Notes under the pieces: generated by a model
What the model was told of the DNA's origin: nothing
The model's database searches: none
The model's input: the letters and a program-made list of their open reading frames with translations, nothing else
DNA from: Cytophagales bacterium
GTDB taxonomy: Bacteria > Bacteroidota > Bacteroidia > Cytophagales > Cyclobacteriaceae
NCBI GenBank assembly: GCA_022360055.1
Contig: JAKSDO010000238.1
Coordinates: forward strand, 1-55,445
Direction of reading: 5' to 3'
Length of the DNA stretch: 55,445 nt
In this document: positions 44,377-53,165 of the stretch, piece after piece
Position numbering within the stretch: position 1 is the first letter of the stretch
How the letters are laid out: each line of letters starts with the position of its first letter
Position numbers and translations under genes: made by a program

Positions 44377-44423
44377 TCTCAATCACCGTCAATTTTTTAA
44401 ATTGGATCAAATTTCGTATTGAG

Positions 44424-45299
44424 ATGAAAGTAGCAATCCACGGAAAAGTATTCCCTCAAAATACAATTCCCGTAATTGAGTTTACCTTAAGCCTGTTAAA
44501 TAACAATAATTATGATGTCTGCCTTTCGAAATCATTCTACGACCAGGCAGTCAAAAATGGTATAGAGCTTTATAATTGCGGTAATTACACCCTTGGTACA
44601 AGTTTTTCTGATTATGATTTTGTGATCAGCATCGGCGGTGACGGTACCTTGTTGGAAACGGTAACCCATGTGGGAAGATCTGAAAAACCGATCCTCGGGC
44701 TGAATACGGGTCGACTGGGTTTTTTGGCCACGACTAACAGGGAAATGATCGCTGAAGCGATCCAAAGCATCGAAAGAAAAGATTATGAAATAGACTCCAG
44801 GATGCTTGTAAAAGTGGAATCGTCTGAAAAGATCTTTGACGAATTAAATTACGGTTTGAATGAAGTGACCGTCTTGAAACAGGATACTTCATCGATGATT
44901 ACGGTGCATGCCTACATCAACAACGAATTTTTAAATTCATACTGGGCAGACGGACTCATCATAGCCACACCAACCGGGTCGACCGGTTATTCCCTGAGTT
45001 GCGGAGGCCCTGTTGTTATGCCTCATTCCAACAATTTGATCATCACCCCGGTAAGCCCTCATAATCTGAACGTACGGCCGCTGATCGTTTCGGATTCCTG
45101 TAATATTAGGTTAGAAGTTGAAAGCAGGAGCAACTATTTTATGACCTCGCTCGATTCCAGGTCGGTAATTTTAAAATCAGGCATGGAGCTGCGGATCATC
45201 AAGGAGAGCTTTGAAGCAAAGCTTATAAAATTTGACGGATATAGTTTCGTTAATACCTTGCGTAAAAAATTGAATTGGGGTTTGGATGCCAGAAATTAA
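44424..45299 (+). CDS. nadK: NAD kinase
   Basis: The 291-residue protein has GGDGTLLETV (71-80), the region GLNTGRLGFLA, and TPTGSTGYSLSCGGP. These are the NAD kinase signatures for ATP-dependent phosphorylation of NAD to NADP. It starts the conserved envelope neighbourhood nadK-barrels-uppS-bamA-skp. The stop is 11 bases before the first barrel gene. Confidence 0.97.
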   Translation: MKVAIHGKVFPQNTIPVIEFTLSLLNNNNYDVCLSKSFYDQAVKNGIELYNCGNYTLGTSFSDYDFVISIGGDGTLLETVTHVGRSEKPILGLNTGRLGFLATTNREMIAEAIQSIERKDYEIDSRMLVKVESSEKIFDELNYGLNEVTVLKQDTSSMITVHAYINNEFLNSYWADGLIIATPTGSTGYSLSCGGPVVMPHSNNLIITPVSPHNLNVRPLIVSDSCNIRLEVESRSNYFMTSLDSRSVILKSGMELRIIKESFEAKLIKFDGYSFVNTLRKKLNWGLDARN

Positions 45300-45310
45300 A
45301 GTACCTTCAT

Positions 45311-46360
45311 TTGAATCAGATTAGGCTTAAAACATACGCTTCCGTTCTTGCAATTGCTCTGCCCTTGGCGGTTTATGGGCAGAAAGAAAGCCCTGGGAAA
45401 AAAGAAAGCTATCAGACTCGAATGGGAAGGTTCAGAGTCAAAAAAAAAGATTTCAAAAAAAATCGTTATTTTATTGCTGGCGGCTCGTTTAATTTTCTTA
45501 CATATTTCGGGGATTTGGCTCCGGCGAGTAATTTTTTCAGTACGGATATAAGTCAAATACAACCCGGAGTAAGCGCGTTCATACAATATCGTTACGGTCC
45601 GAGAATGAGCGTAAAAGGGGAGCTGCTTTACGGCAGATTGACAGGCGATGATTTTACCTCAGCCGACCCAAACGATCCGAACGCAAGAAGCCGGTATATA
45701 AGAAATCTAAGTTTTAGAAACGATATCCTTGATTTTTCACTGATGTCGCAATTTTATGTATTCAAGAATTACCTGGATTACAGACAAAGGAAATTTTTCA
45801 ATGTCTATCTGAACGGCGGATTTAGTGTATTTTATCACAATCCAAAGGGGAAGGTGCCCGAGTTTAAAATTAATGACGCGAGGTATCCAAACTTTGGTGA
45901 GTGGGTTGCACTGCGACCACTTGGCACGGAAGGTCAGTTCAGTGAACATTACGACATAAGTCCATACAGCAAGGTTCAGTTTTCGGTTCCGGTTGGCGGC
46001 GGATTTGTATTTAGATTGAATAATCGTTTGGATCTCATTTTTGAGATCAACTACAGGTTGTTGCTCACCGATTATATAGATGATGTGAGTGGGAATTATG
46101 TCGATCCCGGGGCCTTGGATAGCGACCTGGCAAAGTCCATGTCTGACAGGTCAAGGGAGGAATATTCAATTATGACCGACGAGAAAAGAGATATAGCTGA
46201 TCTGGAAGAAGAATCTTATGTCTCTGAATTTGATGGTAATAGATACCACATCCTGAAGGAAAGGGGAAATATACGAGGTGGGGCAGGCAATGATACGTAC
46301 TTGGTCACCAGCTTTAAGATCTCTTATATATTGGGCAAAAATAGATCGAATGATAATTAG
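45311..46360 (+). CDS. PorG/DUF6089-type outer-membrane beta-barrel protein, paralogue 1
   Basis: A 349-residue protein: TTG start at 45311 gives NQIRLKTYASVLAIALPLAVYGQ, a good signal peptide, 11 bases after nadK. The barrel contains YIRNLSFRNDI, EWVALRPLGTEGQ, LTDYIDDVSGNYVD and AKSMSDRSREE, motifs also found in the next gene. This family includes PorG, an outer-membrane part of the T9SS. A longer form starting at TTG 45275 would lie inside nadK and lack a signal peptide start. A9 and A8 tracts lie near 45440 and 45455. Confidence 0.8.
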   Translation: MNQIRLKTYASVLAIALPLAVYGQKESPGKKESYQTRMGRFRVKKKDFKKNRYFIAGGSFNFLTYFGDLAPASNFFSTDISQIQPGVSAFIQYRYGPRMSVKGELLYGRLTGDDFTSADPNDPNARSRYIRNLSFRNDILDFSLMSQFYVFKNYLDYRQRKFFNVYLNGGFSVFYHNPKGKVPEFKINDARYPNFGEWVALRPLGTEGQFSEHYDISPYSKVQFSVPVGGGFVFRLNNRLDLIFEINYRLLLTDYIDDVSGNYVDPGALDSDLAKSMSDRSREEYSIMTDEKRDIADLEEESYVSEFDGNRYHILKERGNIRGGAGNDTYLVTSFKISYILGKNRSNDN

Positions 46361-47384
46361 AATTTCAATATGGGTGGTTTTCGTATTAGTCGGTTCAGGA
46401 AAAAGTTTCTCGCAGTATTCCGATTTCAAATACAAAAAAAGGAATCATTCCACCGATGCGGGATACTTGAAGGCAAGCAAGCAAACAAGATACTTTTCCG
46501 GAGGGTTGGGTTTTAATCTCAACACCTATTTCGGCGATTTAACTCCCAATCAAAAATATATTAAAAATGCTTTAAAGGTTACCAGGCCGGGAGTGGTTGT
46601 ATTTGCAAATTACAACTTCAATTCTCACCTGTTTTTCTCCGGTGATCTTTCATATGCTCGAATTATTGGAGATGATTTCAATTCAGATCCGCATCATTCG
46701 TCAATATCGGCCAGAAAATATGTTCGAAATCTAAGTTTCAGAAACGACATCATCGGATTGACAATTCGGGCGAACGCCAATCTTCTTCGGGATCCTTTTG
46801 AGTATTTCAAGAGAAGAGATTATAATTTATACTTTTTTTCCGGGTTATCATTCTACTACAGTAACCCAAAATCAAAAGTACCTGAAAAAGCTGTTGACGG
46901 AACTCCATTTGAAAATGCCGGTAAATGGGTGGCATTACGTGCTTTGGGCACTGAGGGACAAAATCATCCCGACATAGGGAATAAATACAACGCCATTCAA
47001 CTGGGAATTCCATTTGGGGTCGGATTTCGATATCGAATACGGCATAGGATAGATTTATTGGCAGAGTGTACACTCAGCTATTTACTATCGGATTATATTG
47101 ATGACGTTGGCGGCGATTATGTAGATCTCGGAGTCTTTGAAGATGAAGTCGCAAAGTCATTATCGGACAGATCCAGGGAAGAAAATGCGGCTTTAAAGCG
47201 TGAGTTGAGGGATTGGCAAGCGATCCTTGAATCTACGGAAGAGTTTACTTATGAATCAATTTTTGATGGGAATTCATATACGGTATTTGATGGATTTGGC
47301 CATGAAGGAGCTATACGGGGAGGTGATAAAAACGACATAATTGCATCTTTGTCCATCAAAATTTCTTATATCTTTACAAAATAA
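46350..47384 (+). CDS. PorG/DUF6089-type outer-membrane beta-barrel protein, paralogue 2
   Basis: This 344-residue protein begins MIIRISIWVVFVLVGSGKSF-SQ (ATG 46350), overlapping paralogue 1 by 11 bases. It shares YVRNLSFRNDI, KWVALRALGTEGQ, LSDYIDDVGGDYVD and AKSLSDRSREEN with paralogue 1, so the two arose by tandem duplication. Both end in a strand ISYI..K or ISYILG suited to barrel closure. A role in T9SS or outer-membrane assembly is inferred from position and family. Confidence 0.8.
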   Translation: MIIRISIWVVFVLVGSGKSFSQYSDFKYKKRNHSTDAGYLKASKQTRYFSGGLGFNLNTYFGDLTPNQKYIKNALKVTRPGVVVFANYNFNSHLFFSGDLSYARIIGDDFNSDPHHSSISARKYVRNLSFRNDIIGLTIRANANLLRDPFEYFKRRDYNLYFFSGLSFYYSNPKSKVPEKAVDGTPFENAGKWVALRALGTEGQNHPDIGNKYNAIQLGIPFGVGFRYRIRHRIDLLAECTLSYLLSDYIDDVGGDYVDLGVFEDEVAKSLSDRSREENAALKRELRDWQAILESTEEFTYESIFDGNSYTVFDGFGHEGAIRGGDKNDIIASLSIKISYIFTK

Positions 47385-47434
47385 TGTCTGTATTTATCGT
47401 TTCAGGTGTATTGTTCCAAATTAAATTTTAGCAA

Positions 47435-48106
47435 TTGAGAATAATTATTTTTCTTGTCCTGTTGTTCTCCTCAACCTTATCATTTTCACAAAGAAACGAA
47501 TTTGGCATTGGTATTGGCGGCTTCAATTATGCCGGCGATTTGATGAGAGGGTATCAAATTGAAAATGTAAAACCCGGAGTTGTCGGATATTACAGAATGA
47601 ATCTGGATAATATTTTCAGCCTCAGGGCCAGTCTCACCGGAGGATGGATCGGTGGCACGGATGAAAACCCAATAGATGCATTTGCAGTGAGACGACAGGG
47701 TTCTTTTCAATCGACAATTGTAGAAATTTCAGGAATACTTGAGTATAACTTCCTGGATTTTAAAGGTGAGGATGTCGGGATCAGGTGGTCGCCTTACTTT
47801 TTCTTTGGTATTGGCGGATTTACCTTTTTTGGAGGCGATCAGGATTTAAACGGGAGCAGTACCGTTCAATTGGCAATCCCGTTTGGCGGCGGGTTTAAAT
47901 ACGCAATTAATCCAAATATCACTCTAAATCTGGAGATCGGTGTGCGAAAATTATTTTTTGACCACCTGGATGGGTTTTCGGACGGAGATATTACGAATAA
48001 AAATTATCAGTATGGCAATAAGTATGATAACGACTGGTATAACTTTGTTGGCTTTTCGGTAAGCTATCTTATCTGGGACATACCCTGTCCCTACGATTTT
48101 TATTAA
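47435..48106 (+). CDS. PorG-like outer-membrane beta-barrel protein, short form next to uppS
   Basis: A 223-residue protein with a TTG start, signal peptide RIIIFLVLLFSSTLSFSQ, and a small barrel: FGIGIGGFNYAGDLMRGYQI, SPYFFFGIGGFTFFG, LAIPFGGGFKYAINPN. By position, directly before uppS and bamA, it is the best candidate for the PorG orthologue as known in Porphyromonas gingivalis, where PorG precedes uppS, bamA and two ompH genes. It is clearly shorter and different from the two barrels before it. Confidence 0.8.
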   Translation: MRIIIFLVLLFSSTLSFSQRNEFGIGIGGFNYAGDLMRGYQIENVKPGVVGYYRMNLDNIFSLRASLTGGWIGGTDENPIDAFAVRRQGSFQSTIVEISGILEYNFLDFKGEDVGIRWSPYFFFGIGGFTFFGGDQDLNGSSTVQLAIPFGGGFKYAINPNITLNLEIGVRKLFFDHLDGFSDGDITNKNYQYGNKYDNDWYNFVGFSVSYLIWDIPCPYDFY

Positions 48107-48186
48107 AGTGTTGTAAGTAAAATCTTTACAATAAGAAAAAAAACCACCAACTTTGCACTCCAATTTTTAAGCCTTGATTTTTTTCT

Positions 48187-48909
48187 ATGAAGAGCCATAT
48201 AGATCTAAACAATTTACCAAAGCATGTTGCCGTTATTATGGACGGAAATGGGCGTTGGGCAAAAAAGCAAGGTGCAAGAAGGATTTTTGGGCATAGGAAT
48301 GCTATTGAAGCTGTTCGTCAAACTACGGAAGCTTCTGCGGAACTGGGGATCAAACATCTGACCTTATACGCATTTTCGACTGAAAATTGGAATAGACCTA
48401 AAGCTGAAGTAAAAGGATTGATGGAACTTTTGGTTTCTACCATCAAAAAAGAGACCTCGACCCTGACCGAGAACAACGTGAGACTGACATCCATTGGAGA
48501 CACTTCGTCTTTGCCGAAGAGCTGCCAAAAGGAATTGGAGGAAAGTATGGAATTGACTAAAAAAAACACAGGGCTGAATTTGATTCTGGCATTGAGCTAC
48601 AGCGGCAGATGGGAAATACTGAATGCGGTAAAACATTTGTTAAAAGATGTTAAAAATGAGGCAATAGGTCTCGAACATATCAATTATGATACATTTTCCG
48701 ACTATCTTTGTACGAAAAACGTCCCTGATCCCGAATTATTAATACGAACAAGTGGCGAAATGAGGATCAGTAATTTTCTGTTGTGGCAGATTGCCTATAC
48801 TGAATTATATATTACGGATATTTTATGGCCTGATTTCAGAAAGGAACATTTGTATGAAGCAATCGTGGCTTATCAAAAAAGAGAAAGAAGGTTTGGCAAA
48901 GTTATTTAA
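48187..48909 (+). CDS. uppS: Isoprenyl transferase (undecaprenyl diphosphate synthase)
   Basis: The 240-residue protein has HVAVIMDGNGRWAKKQG (catalytic Asp19), FSTENW-RP and RTSGEMRISNFLLWQIAYTE. It makes the C55 carrier lipid used for peptidoglycan and for lipid-linked glycans such as that of the operon at 1-6181. A CAACTTTG box, one mismatch from the consensus, lies about 25 bases upstream of position 48187. It is followed one base later by a TTG start for bamA. Confidence 0.97.
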   Translation: MKSHIDLNNLPKHVAVIMDGNGRWAKKQGARRIFGHRNAIEAVRQTTEASAELGIKHLTLYAFSTENWNRPKAEVKGLMELLVSTIKKETSTLTENNVRLTSIGDTSSLPKSCQKELEESMELTKKNTGLNLILALSYSGRWEILNAVKHLLKDVKNEAIGLEHINYDTFSDYLCTKNVPDPELLIRTSGEMRISNFLLWQIAYTELYITDILWPDFRKEHLYEAIVAYQKRERRFGKVI

Positions 48910-48910
48910 T

Positions 48911-51625
48911 TTGGATATTTACCTGTTGAAGAGGCTTTTTGGCACGATTCTGCTGTTATTATTTTTTAATAGTTCAATGGCTCAGTTCAAATTGGGGCTT
49001 GGCAATACGGCCAAACCGGCGTTAAAAGCCGAGGACAAGATCGCGTTGAGTTATGCGAATCCGCGGGAATATGAGATCGCCGAAATAAAGGTGACCGGTC
49101 TTGAGACCATTGATAAAAATGCTCTGATTTCCTTGTCCGGGCTAAAAGTCGGGGACAAAATCAGAATACCGAGCCAAACCACGAGTAATGCGATAAAAAA
49201 ACTTTGGGATAGAGGCATTATTGGCAACGTTACCTTATATATCAGTAAAGTAGAAGGAGATAAGGCATTTTTGGTTTTGGAGCTTACTGAAAGACCAAGA
49301 CTCACAAGGATATTTTTAAAGGGTGTGAACAAAACCCAGGAAACGGATATAAAAGAAAACCTCGATCTTATAAAAGGTAAAATCGTTTCCGACGCCGTAT
49401 TGAAAAATGCGGAACTTACGGTGAAAGATTACTTCGTTGATAAGGGATTTCTTAATACAGAGGTCAATATCGAGCAGAAAAAGGATACAATTATTACAAA
49501 CGGTGTTCTGCTAAACATCCGGGTAAATAAAAAGTCTAAAGTTAGAATTGACAGAATTACATTCCACGGCAATGAGGATATTAGCGATGACAAACTCAGA
49601 TCGAAGTTTAAGAAAACCAACGAGAAGCTGCGGTTTGACGTATTCAAAGATGGCTTCAGAATGATCAAAAGTACCACACCGCAAAGTGCATGGAATTTCC
49701 TGACCAAATCACACGAAGTTTCAGGTGATGATATTAAGCATTATCTCGGAGAAAGTGTTAATGTCAATTTCTTTAAAACCTCCAAATTTAAGAAGGATGA
49801 ATATAAAGAAGACAAAAATAAGCTGATAACATATTACAACTCAAAAGGATATCGTGACGCAAGAATTATATCCGACTCGATTTATGATGCAAGAGCCAAC
49901 GAAATAAACATCGATTTAAAGGTAGAAGAAGGGAACAAGTACTACTTTGGCGATATCACGTGGAGCGGCAATTTTGTGCGAAGCGATGAACTCTTAAGTA
50001 AGGTGCTTGGAGTTAAGAAAGGGGATGTTTATGATATGGAACTGATCCAGAAGAAATTGACCTTTAATCCTAACGGTGAAGATATCAGCTCGCTATATAT
50101 GGATTATGGATACTTGTTTTTTAGCGTAAATCCCGTGGAGGTTAGAATCAATAATGATTCAATTGACGTTGAAATGCGTGTTTATGAAGGAGACCAGGCA
50201 AGAATCAACAAGGTAATTATTACCGGAAACGATAGAACAAACGATCATGTGATCCGCCGGGAAATCCGAACTCTTCCGGGACAGTTTTTCAATAGATCTC
50301 TTTTGATACGCACACAGCAAACCTTATCGCAACTTGGTTATTTCGATCCCGAACAAATCGGTATAAATCCAATTCCGAATCCCTTGGACGGCACCGTCGA
50401 TATTGAATATTCGCTGGTAGAAAGACCTTCCGACCAGGTCGAGTTGTCCGGTGGATGGGGAGGATTTTATGGCTTTGTCGGAACCGTCGGGCTTGTTTTT
50501 AATAATTTCTCTTTGAGAAACATTACCAATTTCAAAGCGTGGAAGCCGCTACCGGTCGGAGACGGACAAAGGTTGTCGTTGCGCGTACAAGCAAACGGAA
50601 GGATTTATCAAAATTATTCCGTGACATTTACAGAACCGTGGTTAGGCGGCAAAAAGCCGAATTCCCTTACGATTGGTGCGAACAGGTCTGTTATTCGAAA
50701 TACGAATTACTATTCCCGTCAGGAAATCGGATCAATGGTAATGAATACGATAAGCGCCGGTCTTGGAAAGCGATTGAAGTGGCCCGACGATTATTTTACA
50801 ATGTCAAATACGTTCTCATACACGCATTACGTATTTGACAATTATGTGTCTAGCAGCAATAATCAGATTGGATTTAGTACCGGTATTGCTCGAAATTTGA
50901 AATACAATTTGACAATAGCCAGGAATAGCGTGGATCAACCTATGTTCCCAAGGTCCGGCTCTGAGGTTTCTTTAAGTATAGATCTTACTCCTCCGTACTC
51001 GTTATTCCGAGATCCTTCATTCTATGATGACGCTACCGAAGAAGAATTGTACGGTTGGGTTGAATACCACAAATGGATGTTTGATGCAAAATATTATCAA
51101 AAGCTTGTCGGGAACCTGGTGTTTGCTGCAAAAGCGCATTTCGGATTTATTTCTACCTATTCGGATTACGCGCCTACCGGCCCGTTTGATCGATTCCAGA
51201 TGGGAGGTAGCGGACTATCCGGAGCCAGCAACTGGATCGTTGGCTATGATCTTATCGCTTTAAGAGGATATGAAGATAATCAGGTAACTCCTCCGGGTTA
51301 TGGTAGATTCCTGCCGACAGAATTTGGACTCAATGGCGGTGTAGCCTACAATAAGTTTGTTTTTGAATTAAGATATCCGCTTTCGTTAGCTCAGTCTTCT
51401 ACAATTTATGTGTTGGGGTTTGCCGAAGCAGGCAACAACTTCCATACCTTACAACAGTTTGATCCTTTCAATAATTACCGGTCCGTTGGAATCGGAGCCA
51501 GAATATTTATGCCGGCATTTGGTTTGCTCGGTATCGACTGGGGCTATGGATTTGATACTTTACCGGGGCAACCAAAACCAAGCGGCGGACAATTCCATTT
51601 TTCAATCGGACAACAATTCAGGTAA
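48911..51625 (+). CDS. bamA: Outer-membrane protein assembly factor BamA
   Basis: A 904-residue Omp85 protein. TTG at 48911, one base after the uppS stop, gives DIYLLKRLFGTILLLLFFNS-SMAQ, a good signal peptide; ATG 48854 would lie inside uppS and put 19 charged residues ahead of it. POTRA domains run to about 430 (for example AEIKVTGLETIDKNALISLS, VRIDRITFHGNEDISDDKLR, RINKVIITGNDRTNDHVIR); a barrel with the SLRNITNF-to-TEPWLGG segment and a final strand QFHFSIGQQFR follows. It inserts barrels into the outer membrane. The two skp genes follow at once. Confidence 0.96.
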   Translation: MDIYLLKRLFGTILLLLFFNSSMAQFKLGLGNTAKPALKAEDKIALSYANPREYEIAEIKVTGLETIDKNALISLSGLKVGDKIRIPSQTTSNAIKKLWDRGIIGNVTLYISKVEGDKAFLVLELTERPRLTRIFLKGVNKTQETDIKENLDLIKGKIVSDAVLKNAELTVKDYFVDKGFLNTEVNIEQKKDTIITNGVLLNIRVNKKSKVRIDRITFHGNEDISDDKLRSKFKKTNEKLRFDVFKDGFRMIKSTTPQSAWNFLTKSHEVSGDDIKHYLGESVNVNFFKTSKFKKDEYKEDKNKLITYYNSKGYRDARIISDSIYDARANEINIDLKVEEGNKYYFGDITWSGNFVRSDELLSKVLGVKKGDVYDMELIQKKLTFNPNGEDISSLYMDYGYLFFSVNPVEVRINNDSIDVEMRVYEGDQARINKVIITGNDRTNDHVIRREIRTLPGQFFNRSLLIRTQQTLSQLGYFDPEQIGINPIPNPLDGTVDIEYSLVERPSDQVELSGGWGGFYGFVGTVGLVFNNFSLRNITNFKAWKPLPVGDGQRLSLRVQANGRIYQNYSVTFTEPWLGGKKPNSLTIGANRSVIRNTNYYSRQEIGSMVMNTISAGLGKRLKWPDDYFTMSNTFSYTHYVFDNYVSSSNNQIGFSTGIARNLKYNLTIARNSVDQPMFPRSGSEVSLSIDLTPPYSLFRDPSFYDDATEEELYGWVEYHKWMFDAKYYQKLVGNLVFAAKAHFGFISTYSDYAPTGPFDRFQMGGSGLSGASNWIVGYDLIALRGYEDNQVTPPGYGRFLPTEFGLNGGVAYNKFVFELRYPLSLAQSSTIYVLGFAEAGNNFHTLQQFDPFNNYRSVGIGARIFMPAFGLLGIDWGYGFDTLPGQPKPSGGQFHFSIGQQFR

Positions 51626-51633
51626 TTTTAAGA

Positions 51634-52167
51634 ATGAGGAAATTATTTTTACTTTTGCTATTCTTTATGGTTTTTGGCCAGATTGTTGTTGCACAGAAAT
51701 TCGGCTATGTCGATACCGATTATATCTTGGCACAAATGCCGGAATATAAAGAAGCTCAGGCCGAAATCGATCAATTGTTAAAAAGCTGGCGAAGTGAGAT
51801 TCAGCAAATGTATAAAGTGATTGAGGGAATGTATAGTGAATTGCAGGCCGAAGAAGTGTTATTGACGGCTGAAATGAAGGAAGAGCGGCTTGCAGAGATC
51901 AAGAAAAAGGAAAAAGAAGTTGTGGAATACAATAATAAGGTTTTTGGTTATGAAGGGCTGTTCTTCCTTAAAAAGAAAGAACTGATGAAACCTGTTTTGG
52001 AAAGCGTGTTTGAGGCAACTGAAAAAGTAAGTAAAGCTCATAGAATCCAGTTTATGTTTGATAAAGCTGCCGATATGGTGATGCTCTATACGGATCCTAT
52101 TCATGATTACACGGATTACGTTTTGGAGGAACTGGGCTATGGAGATGAAAATGATACTATAAAGTAA
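51634..52167 (+). CDS. OmpH/Skp family periplasmic chaperone (first copy)
   Basis: This 177-residue protein has a signal peptide (RKLFLLLLFFMVFGQIVVAQ), the start KFGYVDTDYILAQMPEYKEA and long charged helices (QAEEVLLTAEMKEERLAEIK) of the jellyfish-type Skp. It should hold unfolded outer-membrane proteins in the periplasm for BamA. It lies eight bases after bamA. Confidence 0.93.
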   Translation: MRKLFLLLLFFMVFGQIVVAQKFGYVDTDYILAQMPEYKEAQAEIDQLLKSWRSEIQQMYKVIEGMYSELQAEEVLLTAEMKEERLAEIKKKEKEVVEYNNKVFGYEGLFFLKKKELMKPVLESVFEATEKVSKAHRIQFMFDKAADMVMLYTDPIHDYTDYVLEELGYGDENDTIK

Positions 52168-52186
52168 TTAACTAATTTTTAAACAT

Positions 52187-52738
52187 ATGAAAACTAAATG
52201 GATTTTTATTCTTGTATTTTTAGTAGCGGCTGTGTCTGCTAAAGCGCAAGACGGGGGACTCAAAATAGGATATACGAATGCAGAGTATATCTTAAGCAAT
52301 ATGCCGGAAGCGAAACAGATTGAATCGGAATTAAAATCGTACGAGCAACAGCTTACCGCCCAAATGGAATCAAAGGCAAAGGACTTGGAAACGAAGTATC
52401 AGGATTATCAGAGAAATGCTGAGAATATGATCCCTGAAGTACGGGCCGATAAAGAAAGGGAATTGCAAAATCTGCAGCAATCTATTCAGAAATTTCAGCA
52501 AGATGCACAAACATCTTTGCAAAGAAAGCAGGGAGAGCTTCTTCAACCCGCATTCGATAAAATTCAAAAAGCAATTGATGAAGTAGCCAAGGCCAATGGA
52601 TATACCCATGTATTTAATTCCGGCCAGCCCGAAGTCGGATTGAACATCTTGCTCTATGCCAGAGAAGAGGACAATATCTCAGATCTTGTGTTGAAACAGT
52701 TGGGTATTGAACCACCACCACCACCGGCTGAGAATTAG
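52187..52738 (+). CDS. OmpH/Skp family periplasmic chaperone (second copy)
   Basis: A 183-residue Skp-like protein: signal MKTKWIFILVFLVAAVSAKAQ, then LKIGYTNAEYILSNMPEAKQ and a coiled coil (ELQNLQQSIQKFQQDAQTSL). The end is a short proline run (EPPPPPAEN). Tandem skp genes after bamA are usual in Bacteroidota. It starts 19 bases after the first copy; a 427-base gap follows. Confidence 0.94.
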   Translation: MKTKWIFILVFLVAAVSAKAQDGGLKIGYTNAEYILSNMPEAKQIESELKSYEQQLTAQMESKAKDLETKYQDYQRNAENMIPEVRADKERELQNLQQSIQKFQQDAQTSLQRKQGELLQPAFDKIQKAIDEVAKANGYTHVFNSGQPEVGLNILLYAREEDNISDLVLKQLGIEPPPPPAEN

Positions 52739-52967
52739 TTTGTATGTTAGTCATTGGGAATAGCAGCAGTTCAATTAATTGATTTTGAAAGTTCCGATTG
52801 CATGAAAGTTGTGAAAGGTCTACGGCTGTGAACGCAACGGAATTTTGTCCATATCGGGTAAGATGTGTTAGCAAGAGCTCATGAAGAAACGAGAAGGATC
52901 GGAAATGCGAGTTTTTGCGTTAAGTCTACCCGTTGGTTAGAAACCTGCTTAAGCGAGCGCGCCGGGT

Positions 52968-52986
52968 TTCATAAATTTTTCTGATC
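52968..52986 (+). repeat. Short motif shared with 35802-35822
   Basis: TTCATAAATTTTTCTGATC, preceded by the GC-rich palindromic GCGAGCGCGCC stretch. See the matching site at 35802-35822. Confidence 0.35.
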
Positions 52987-53130
52987 GGGATTTTGTAAAT
53001 ACGTTTGATAAAGTGGTGCTTTCCCTGACCGGGTCAGACAAGCCGGTGAACCTTTGTGGTTCAGGATATCAAAGTTAACCGCAGAAGTGTATAAACATGT
53101 CTGCAGGATGCGAGTCACAAAATAGATGCG

Positions 53131-53160
53131 GAGGCTTTTGAGATAGCCTCATTTTATTTT
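53131..53160 (+). terminator. Intrinsic terminator just before the LD-carboxypeptidase gene
   Basis: GAGGCT (53131-53136) pairs with AGCCTC (53145-53150) around TTTGAGAT and is followed by ATTTTATTTT. It ends six bases before the next ATG. Confidence 0.75.
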
Positions 53161-53165
53161 AGAGC

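Larger units (their letters stand above)
52739..53165 (+). other. Gene-free 427-base region with hairpins, ending in a terminator
   Basis: No plausible gene. Structure: AAACCT/GGGTTT around a GC-rich core (52941-52969), CTGAC-CGG-GTCAG (53025-53037), TGAACC-TTTGT-GGTTCA (53047-53063) and the terminator at 53131-53160. It may be a long 3' UTR of the bamA-skp transcript, a separate small RNA, or a regulated leader of the LD-carboxypeptidase gene. A tail at 52968-52986 resembles 35802-35822. Confidence 0.45.

Noticed and set aside
45440-45462. A9 and A8 tracts in barrel paralogue 1 as a phase switch
   Set aside because: They encode lysine-rich KKKDFKKN in an A-rich gene; such A-runs are common by chance in this DNA.
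48791-48910. Longer bamA start inside uppS
   Set aside because: It would place many charged residues before the signal peptide; the TTG at 48911 gives a normal signal peptide right after the uppS stop.
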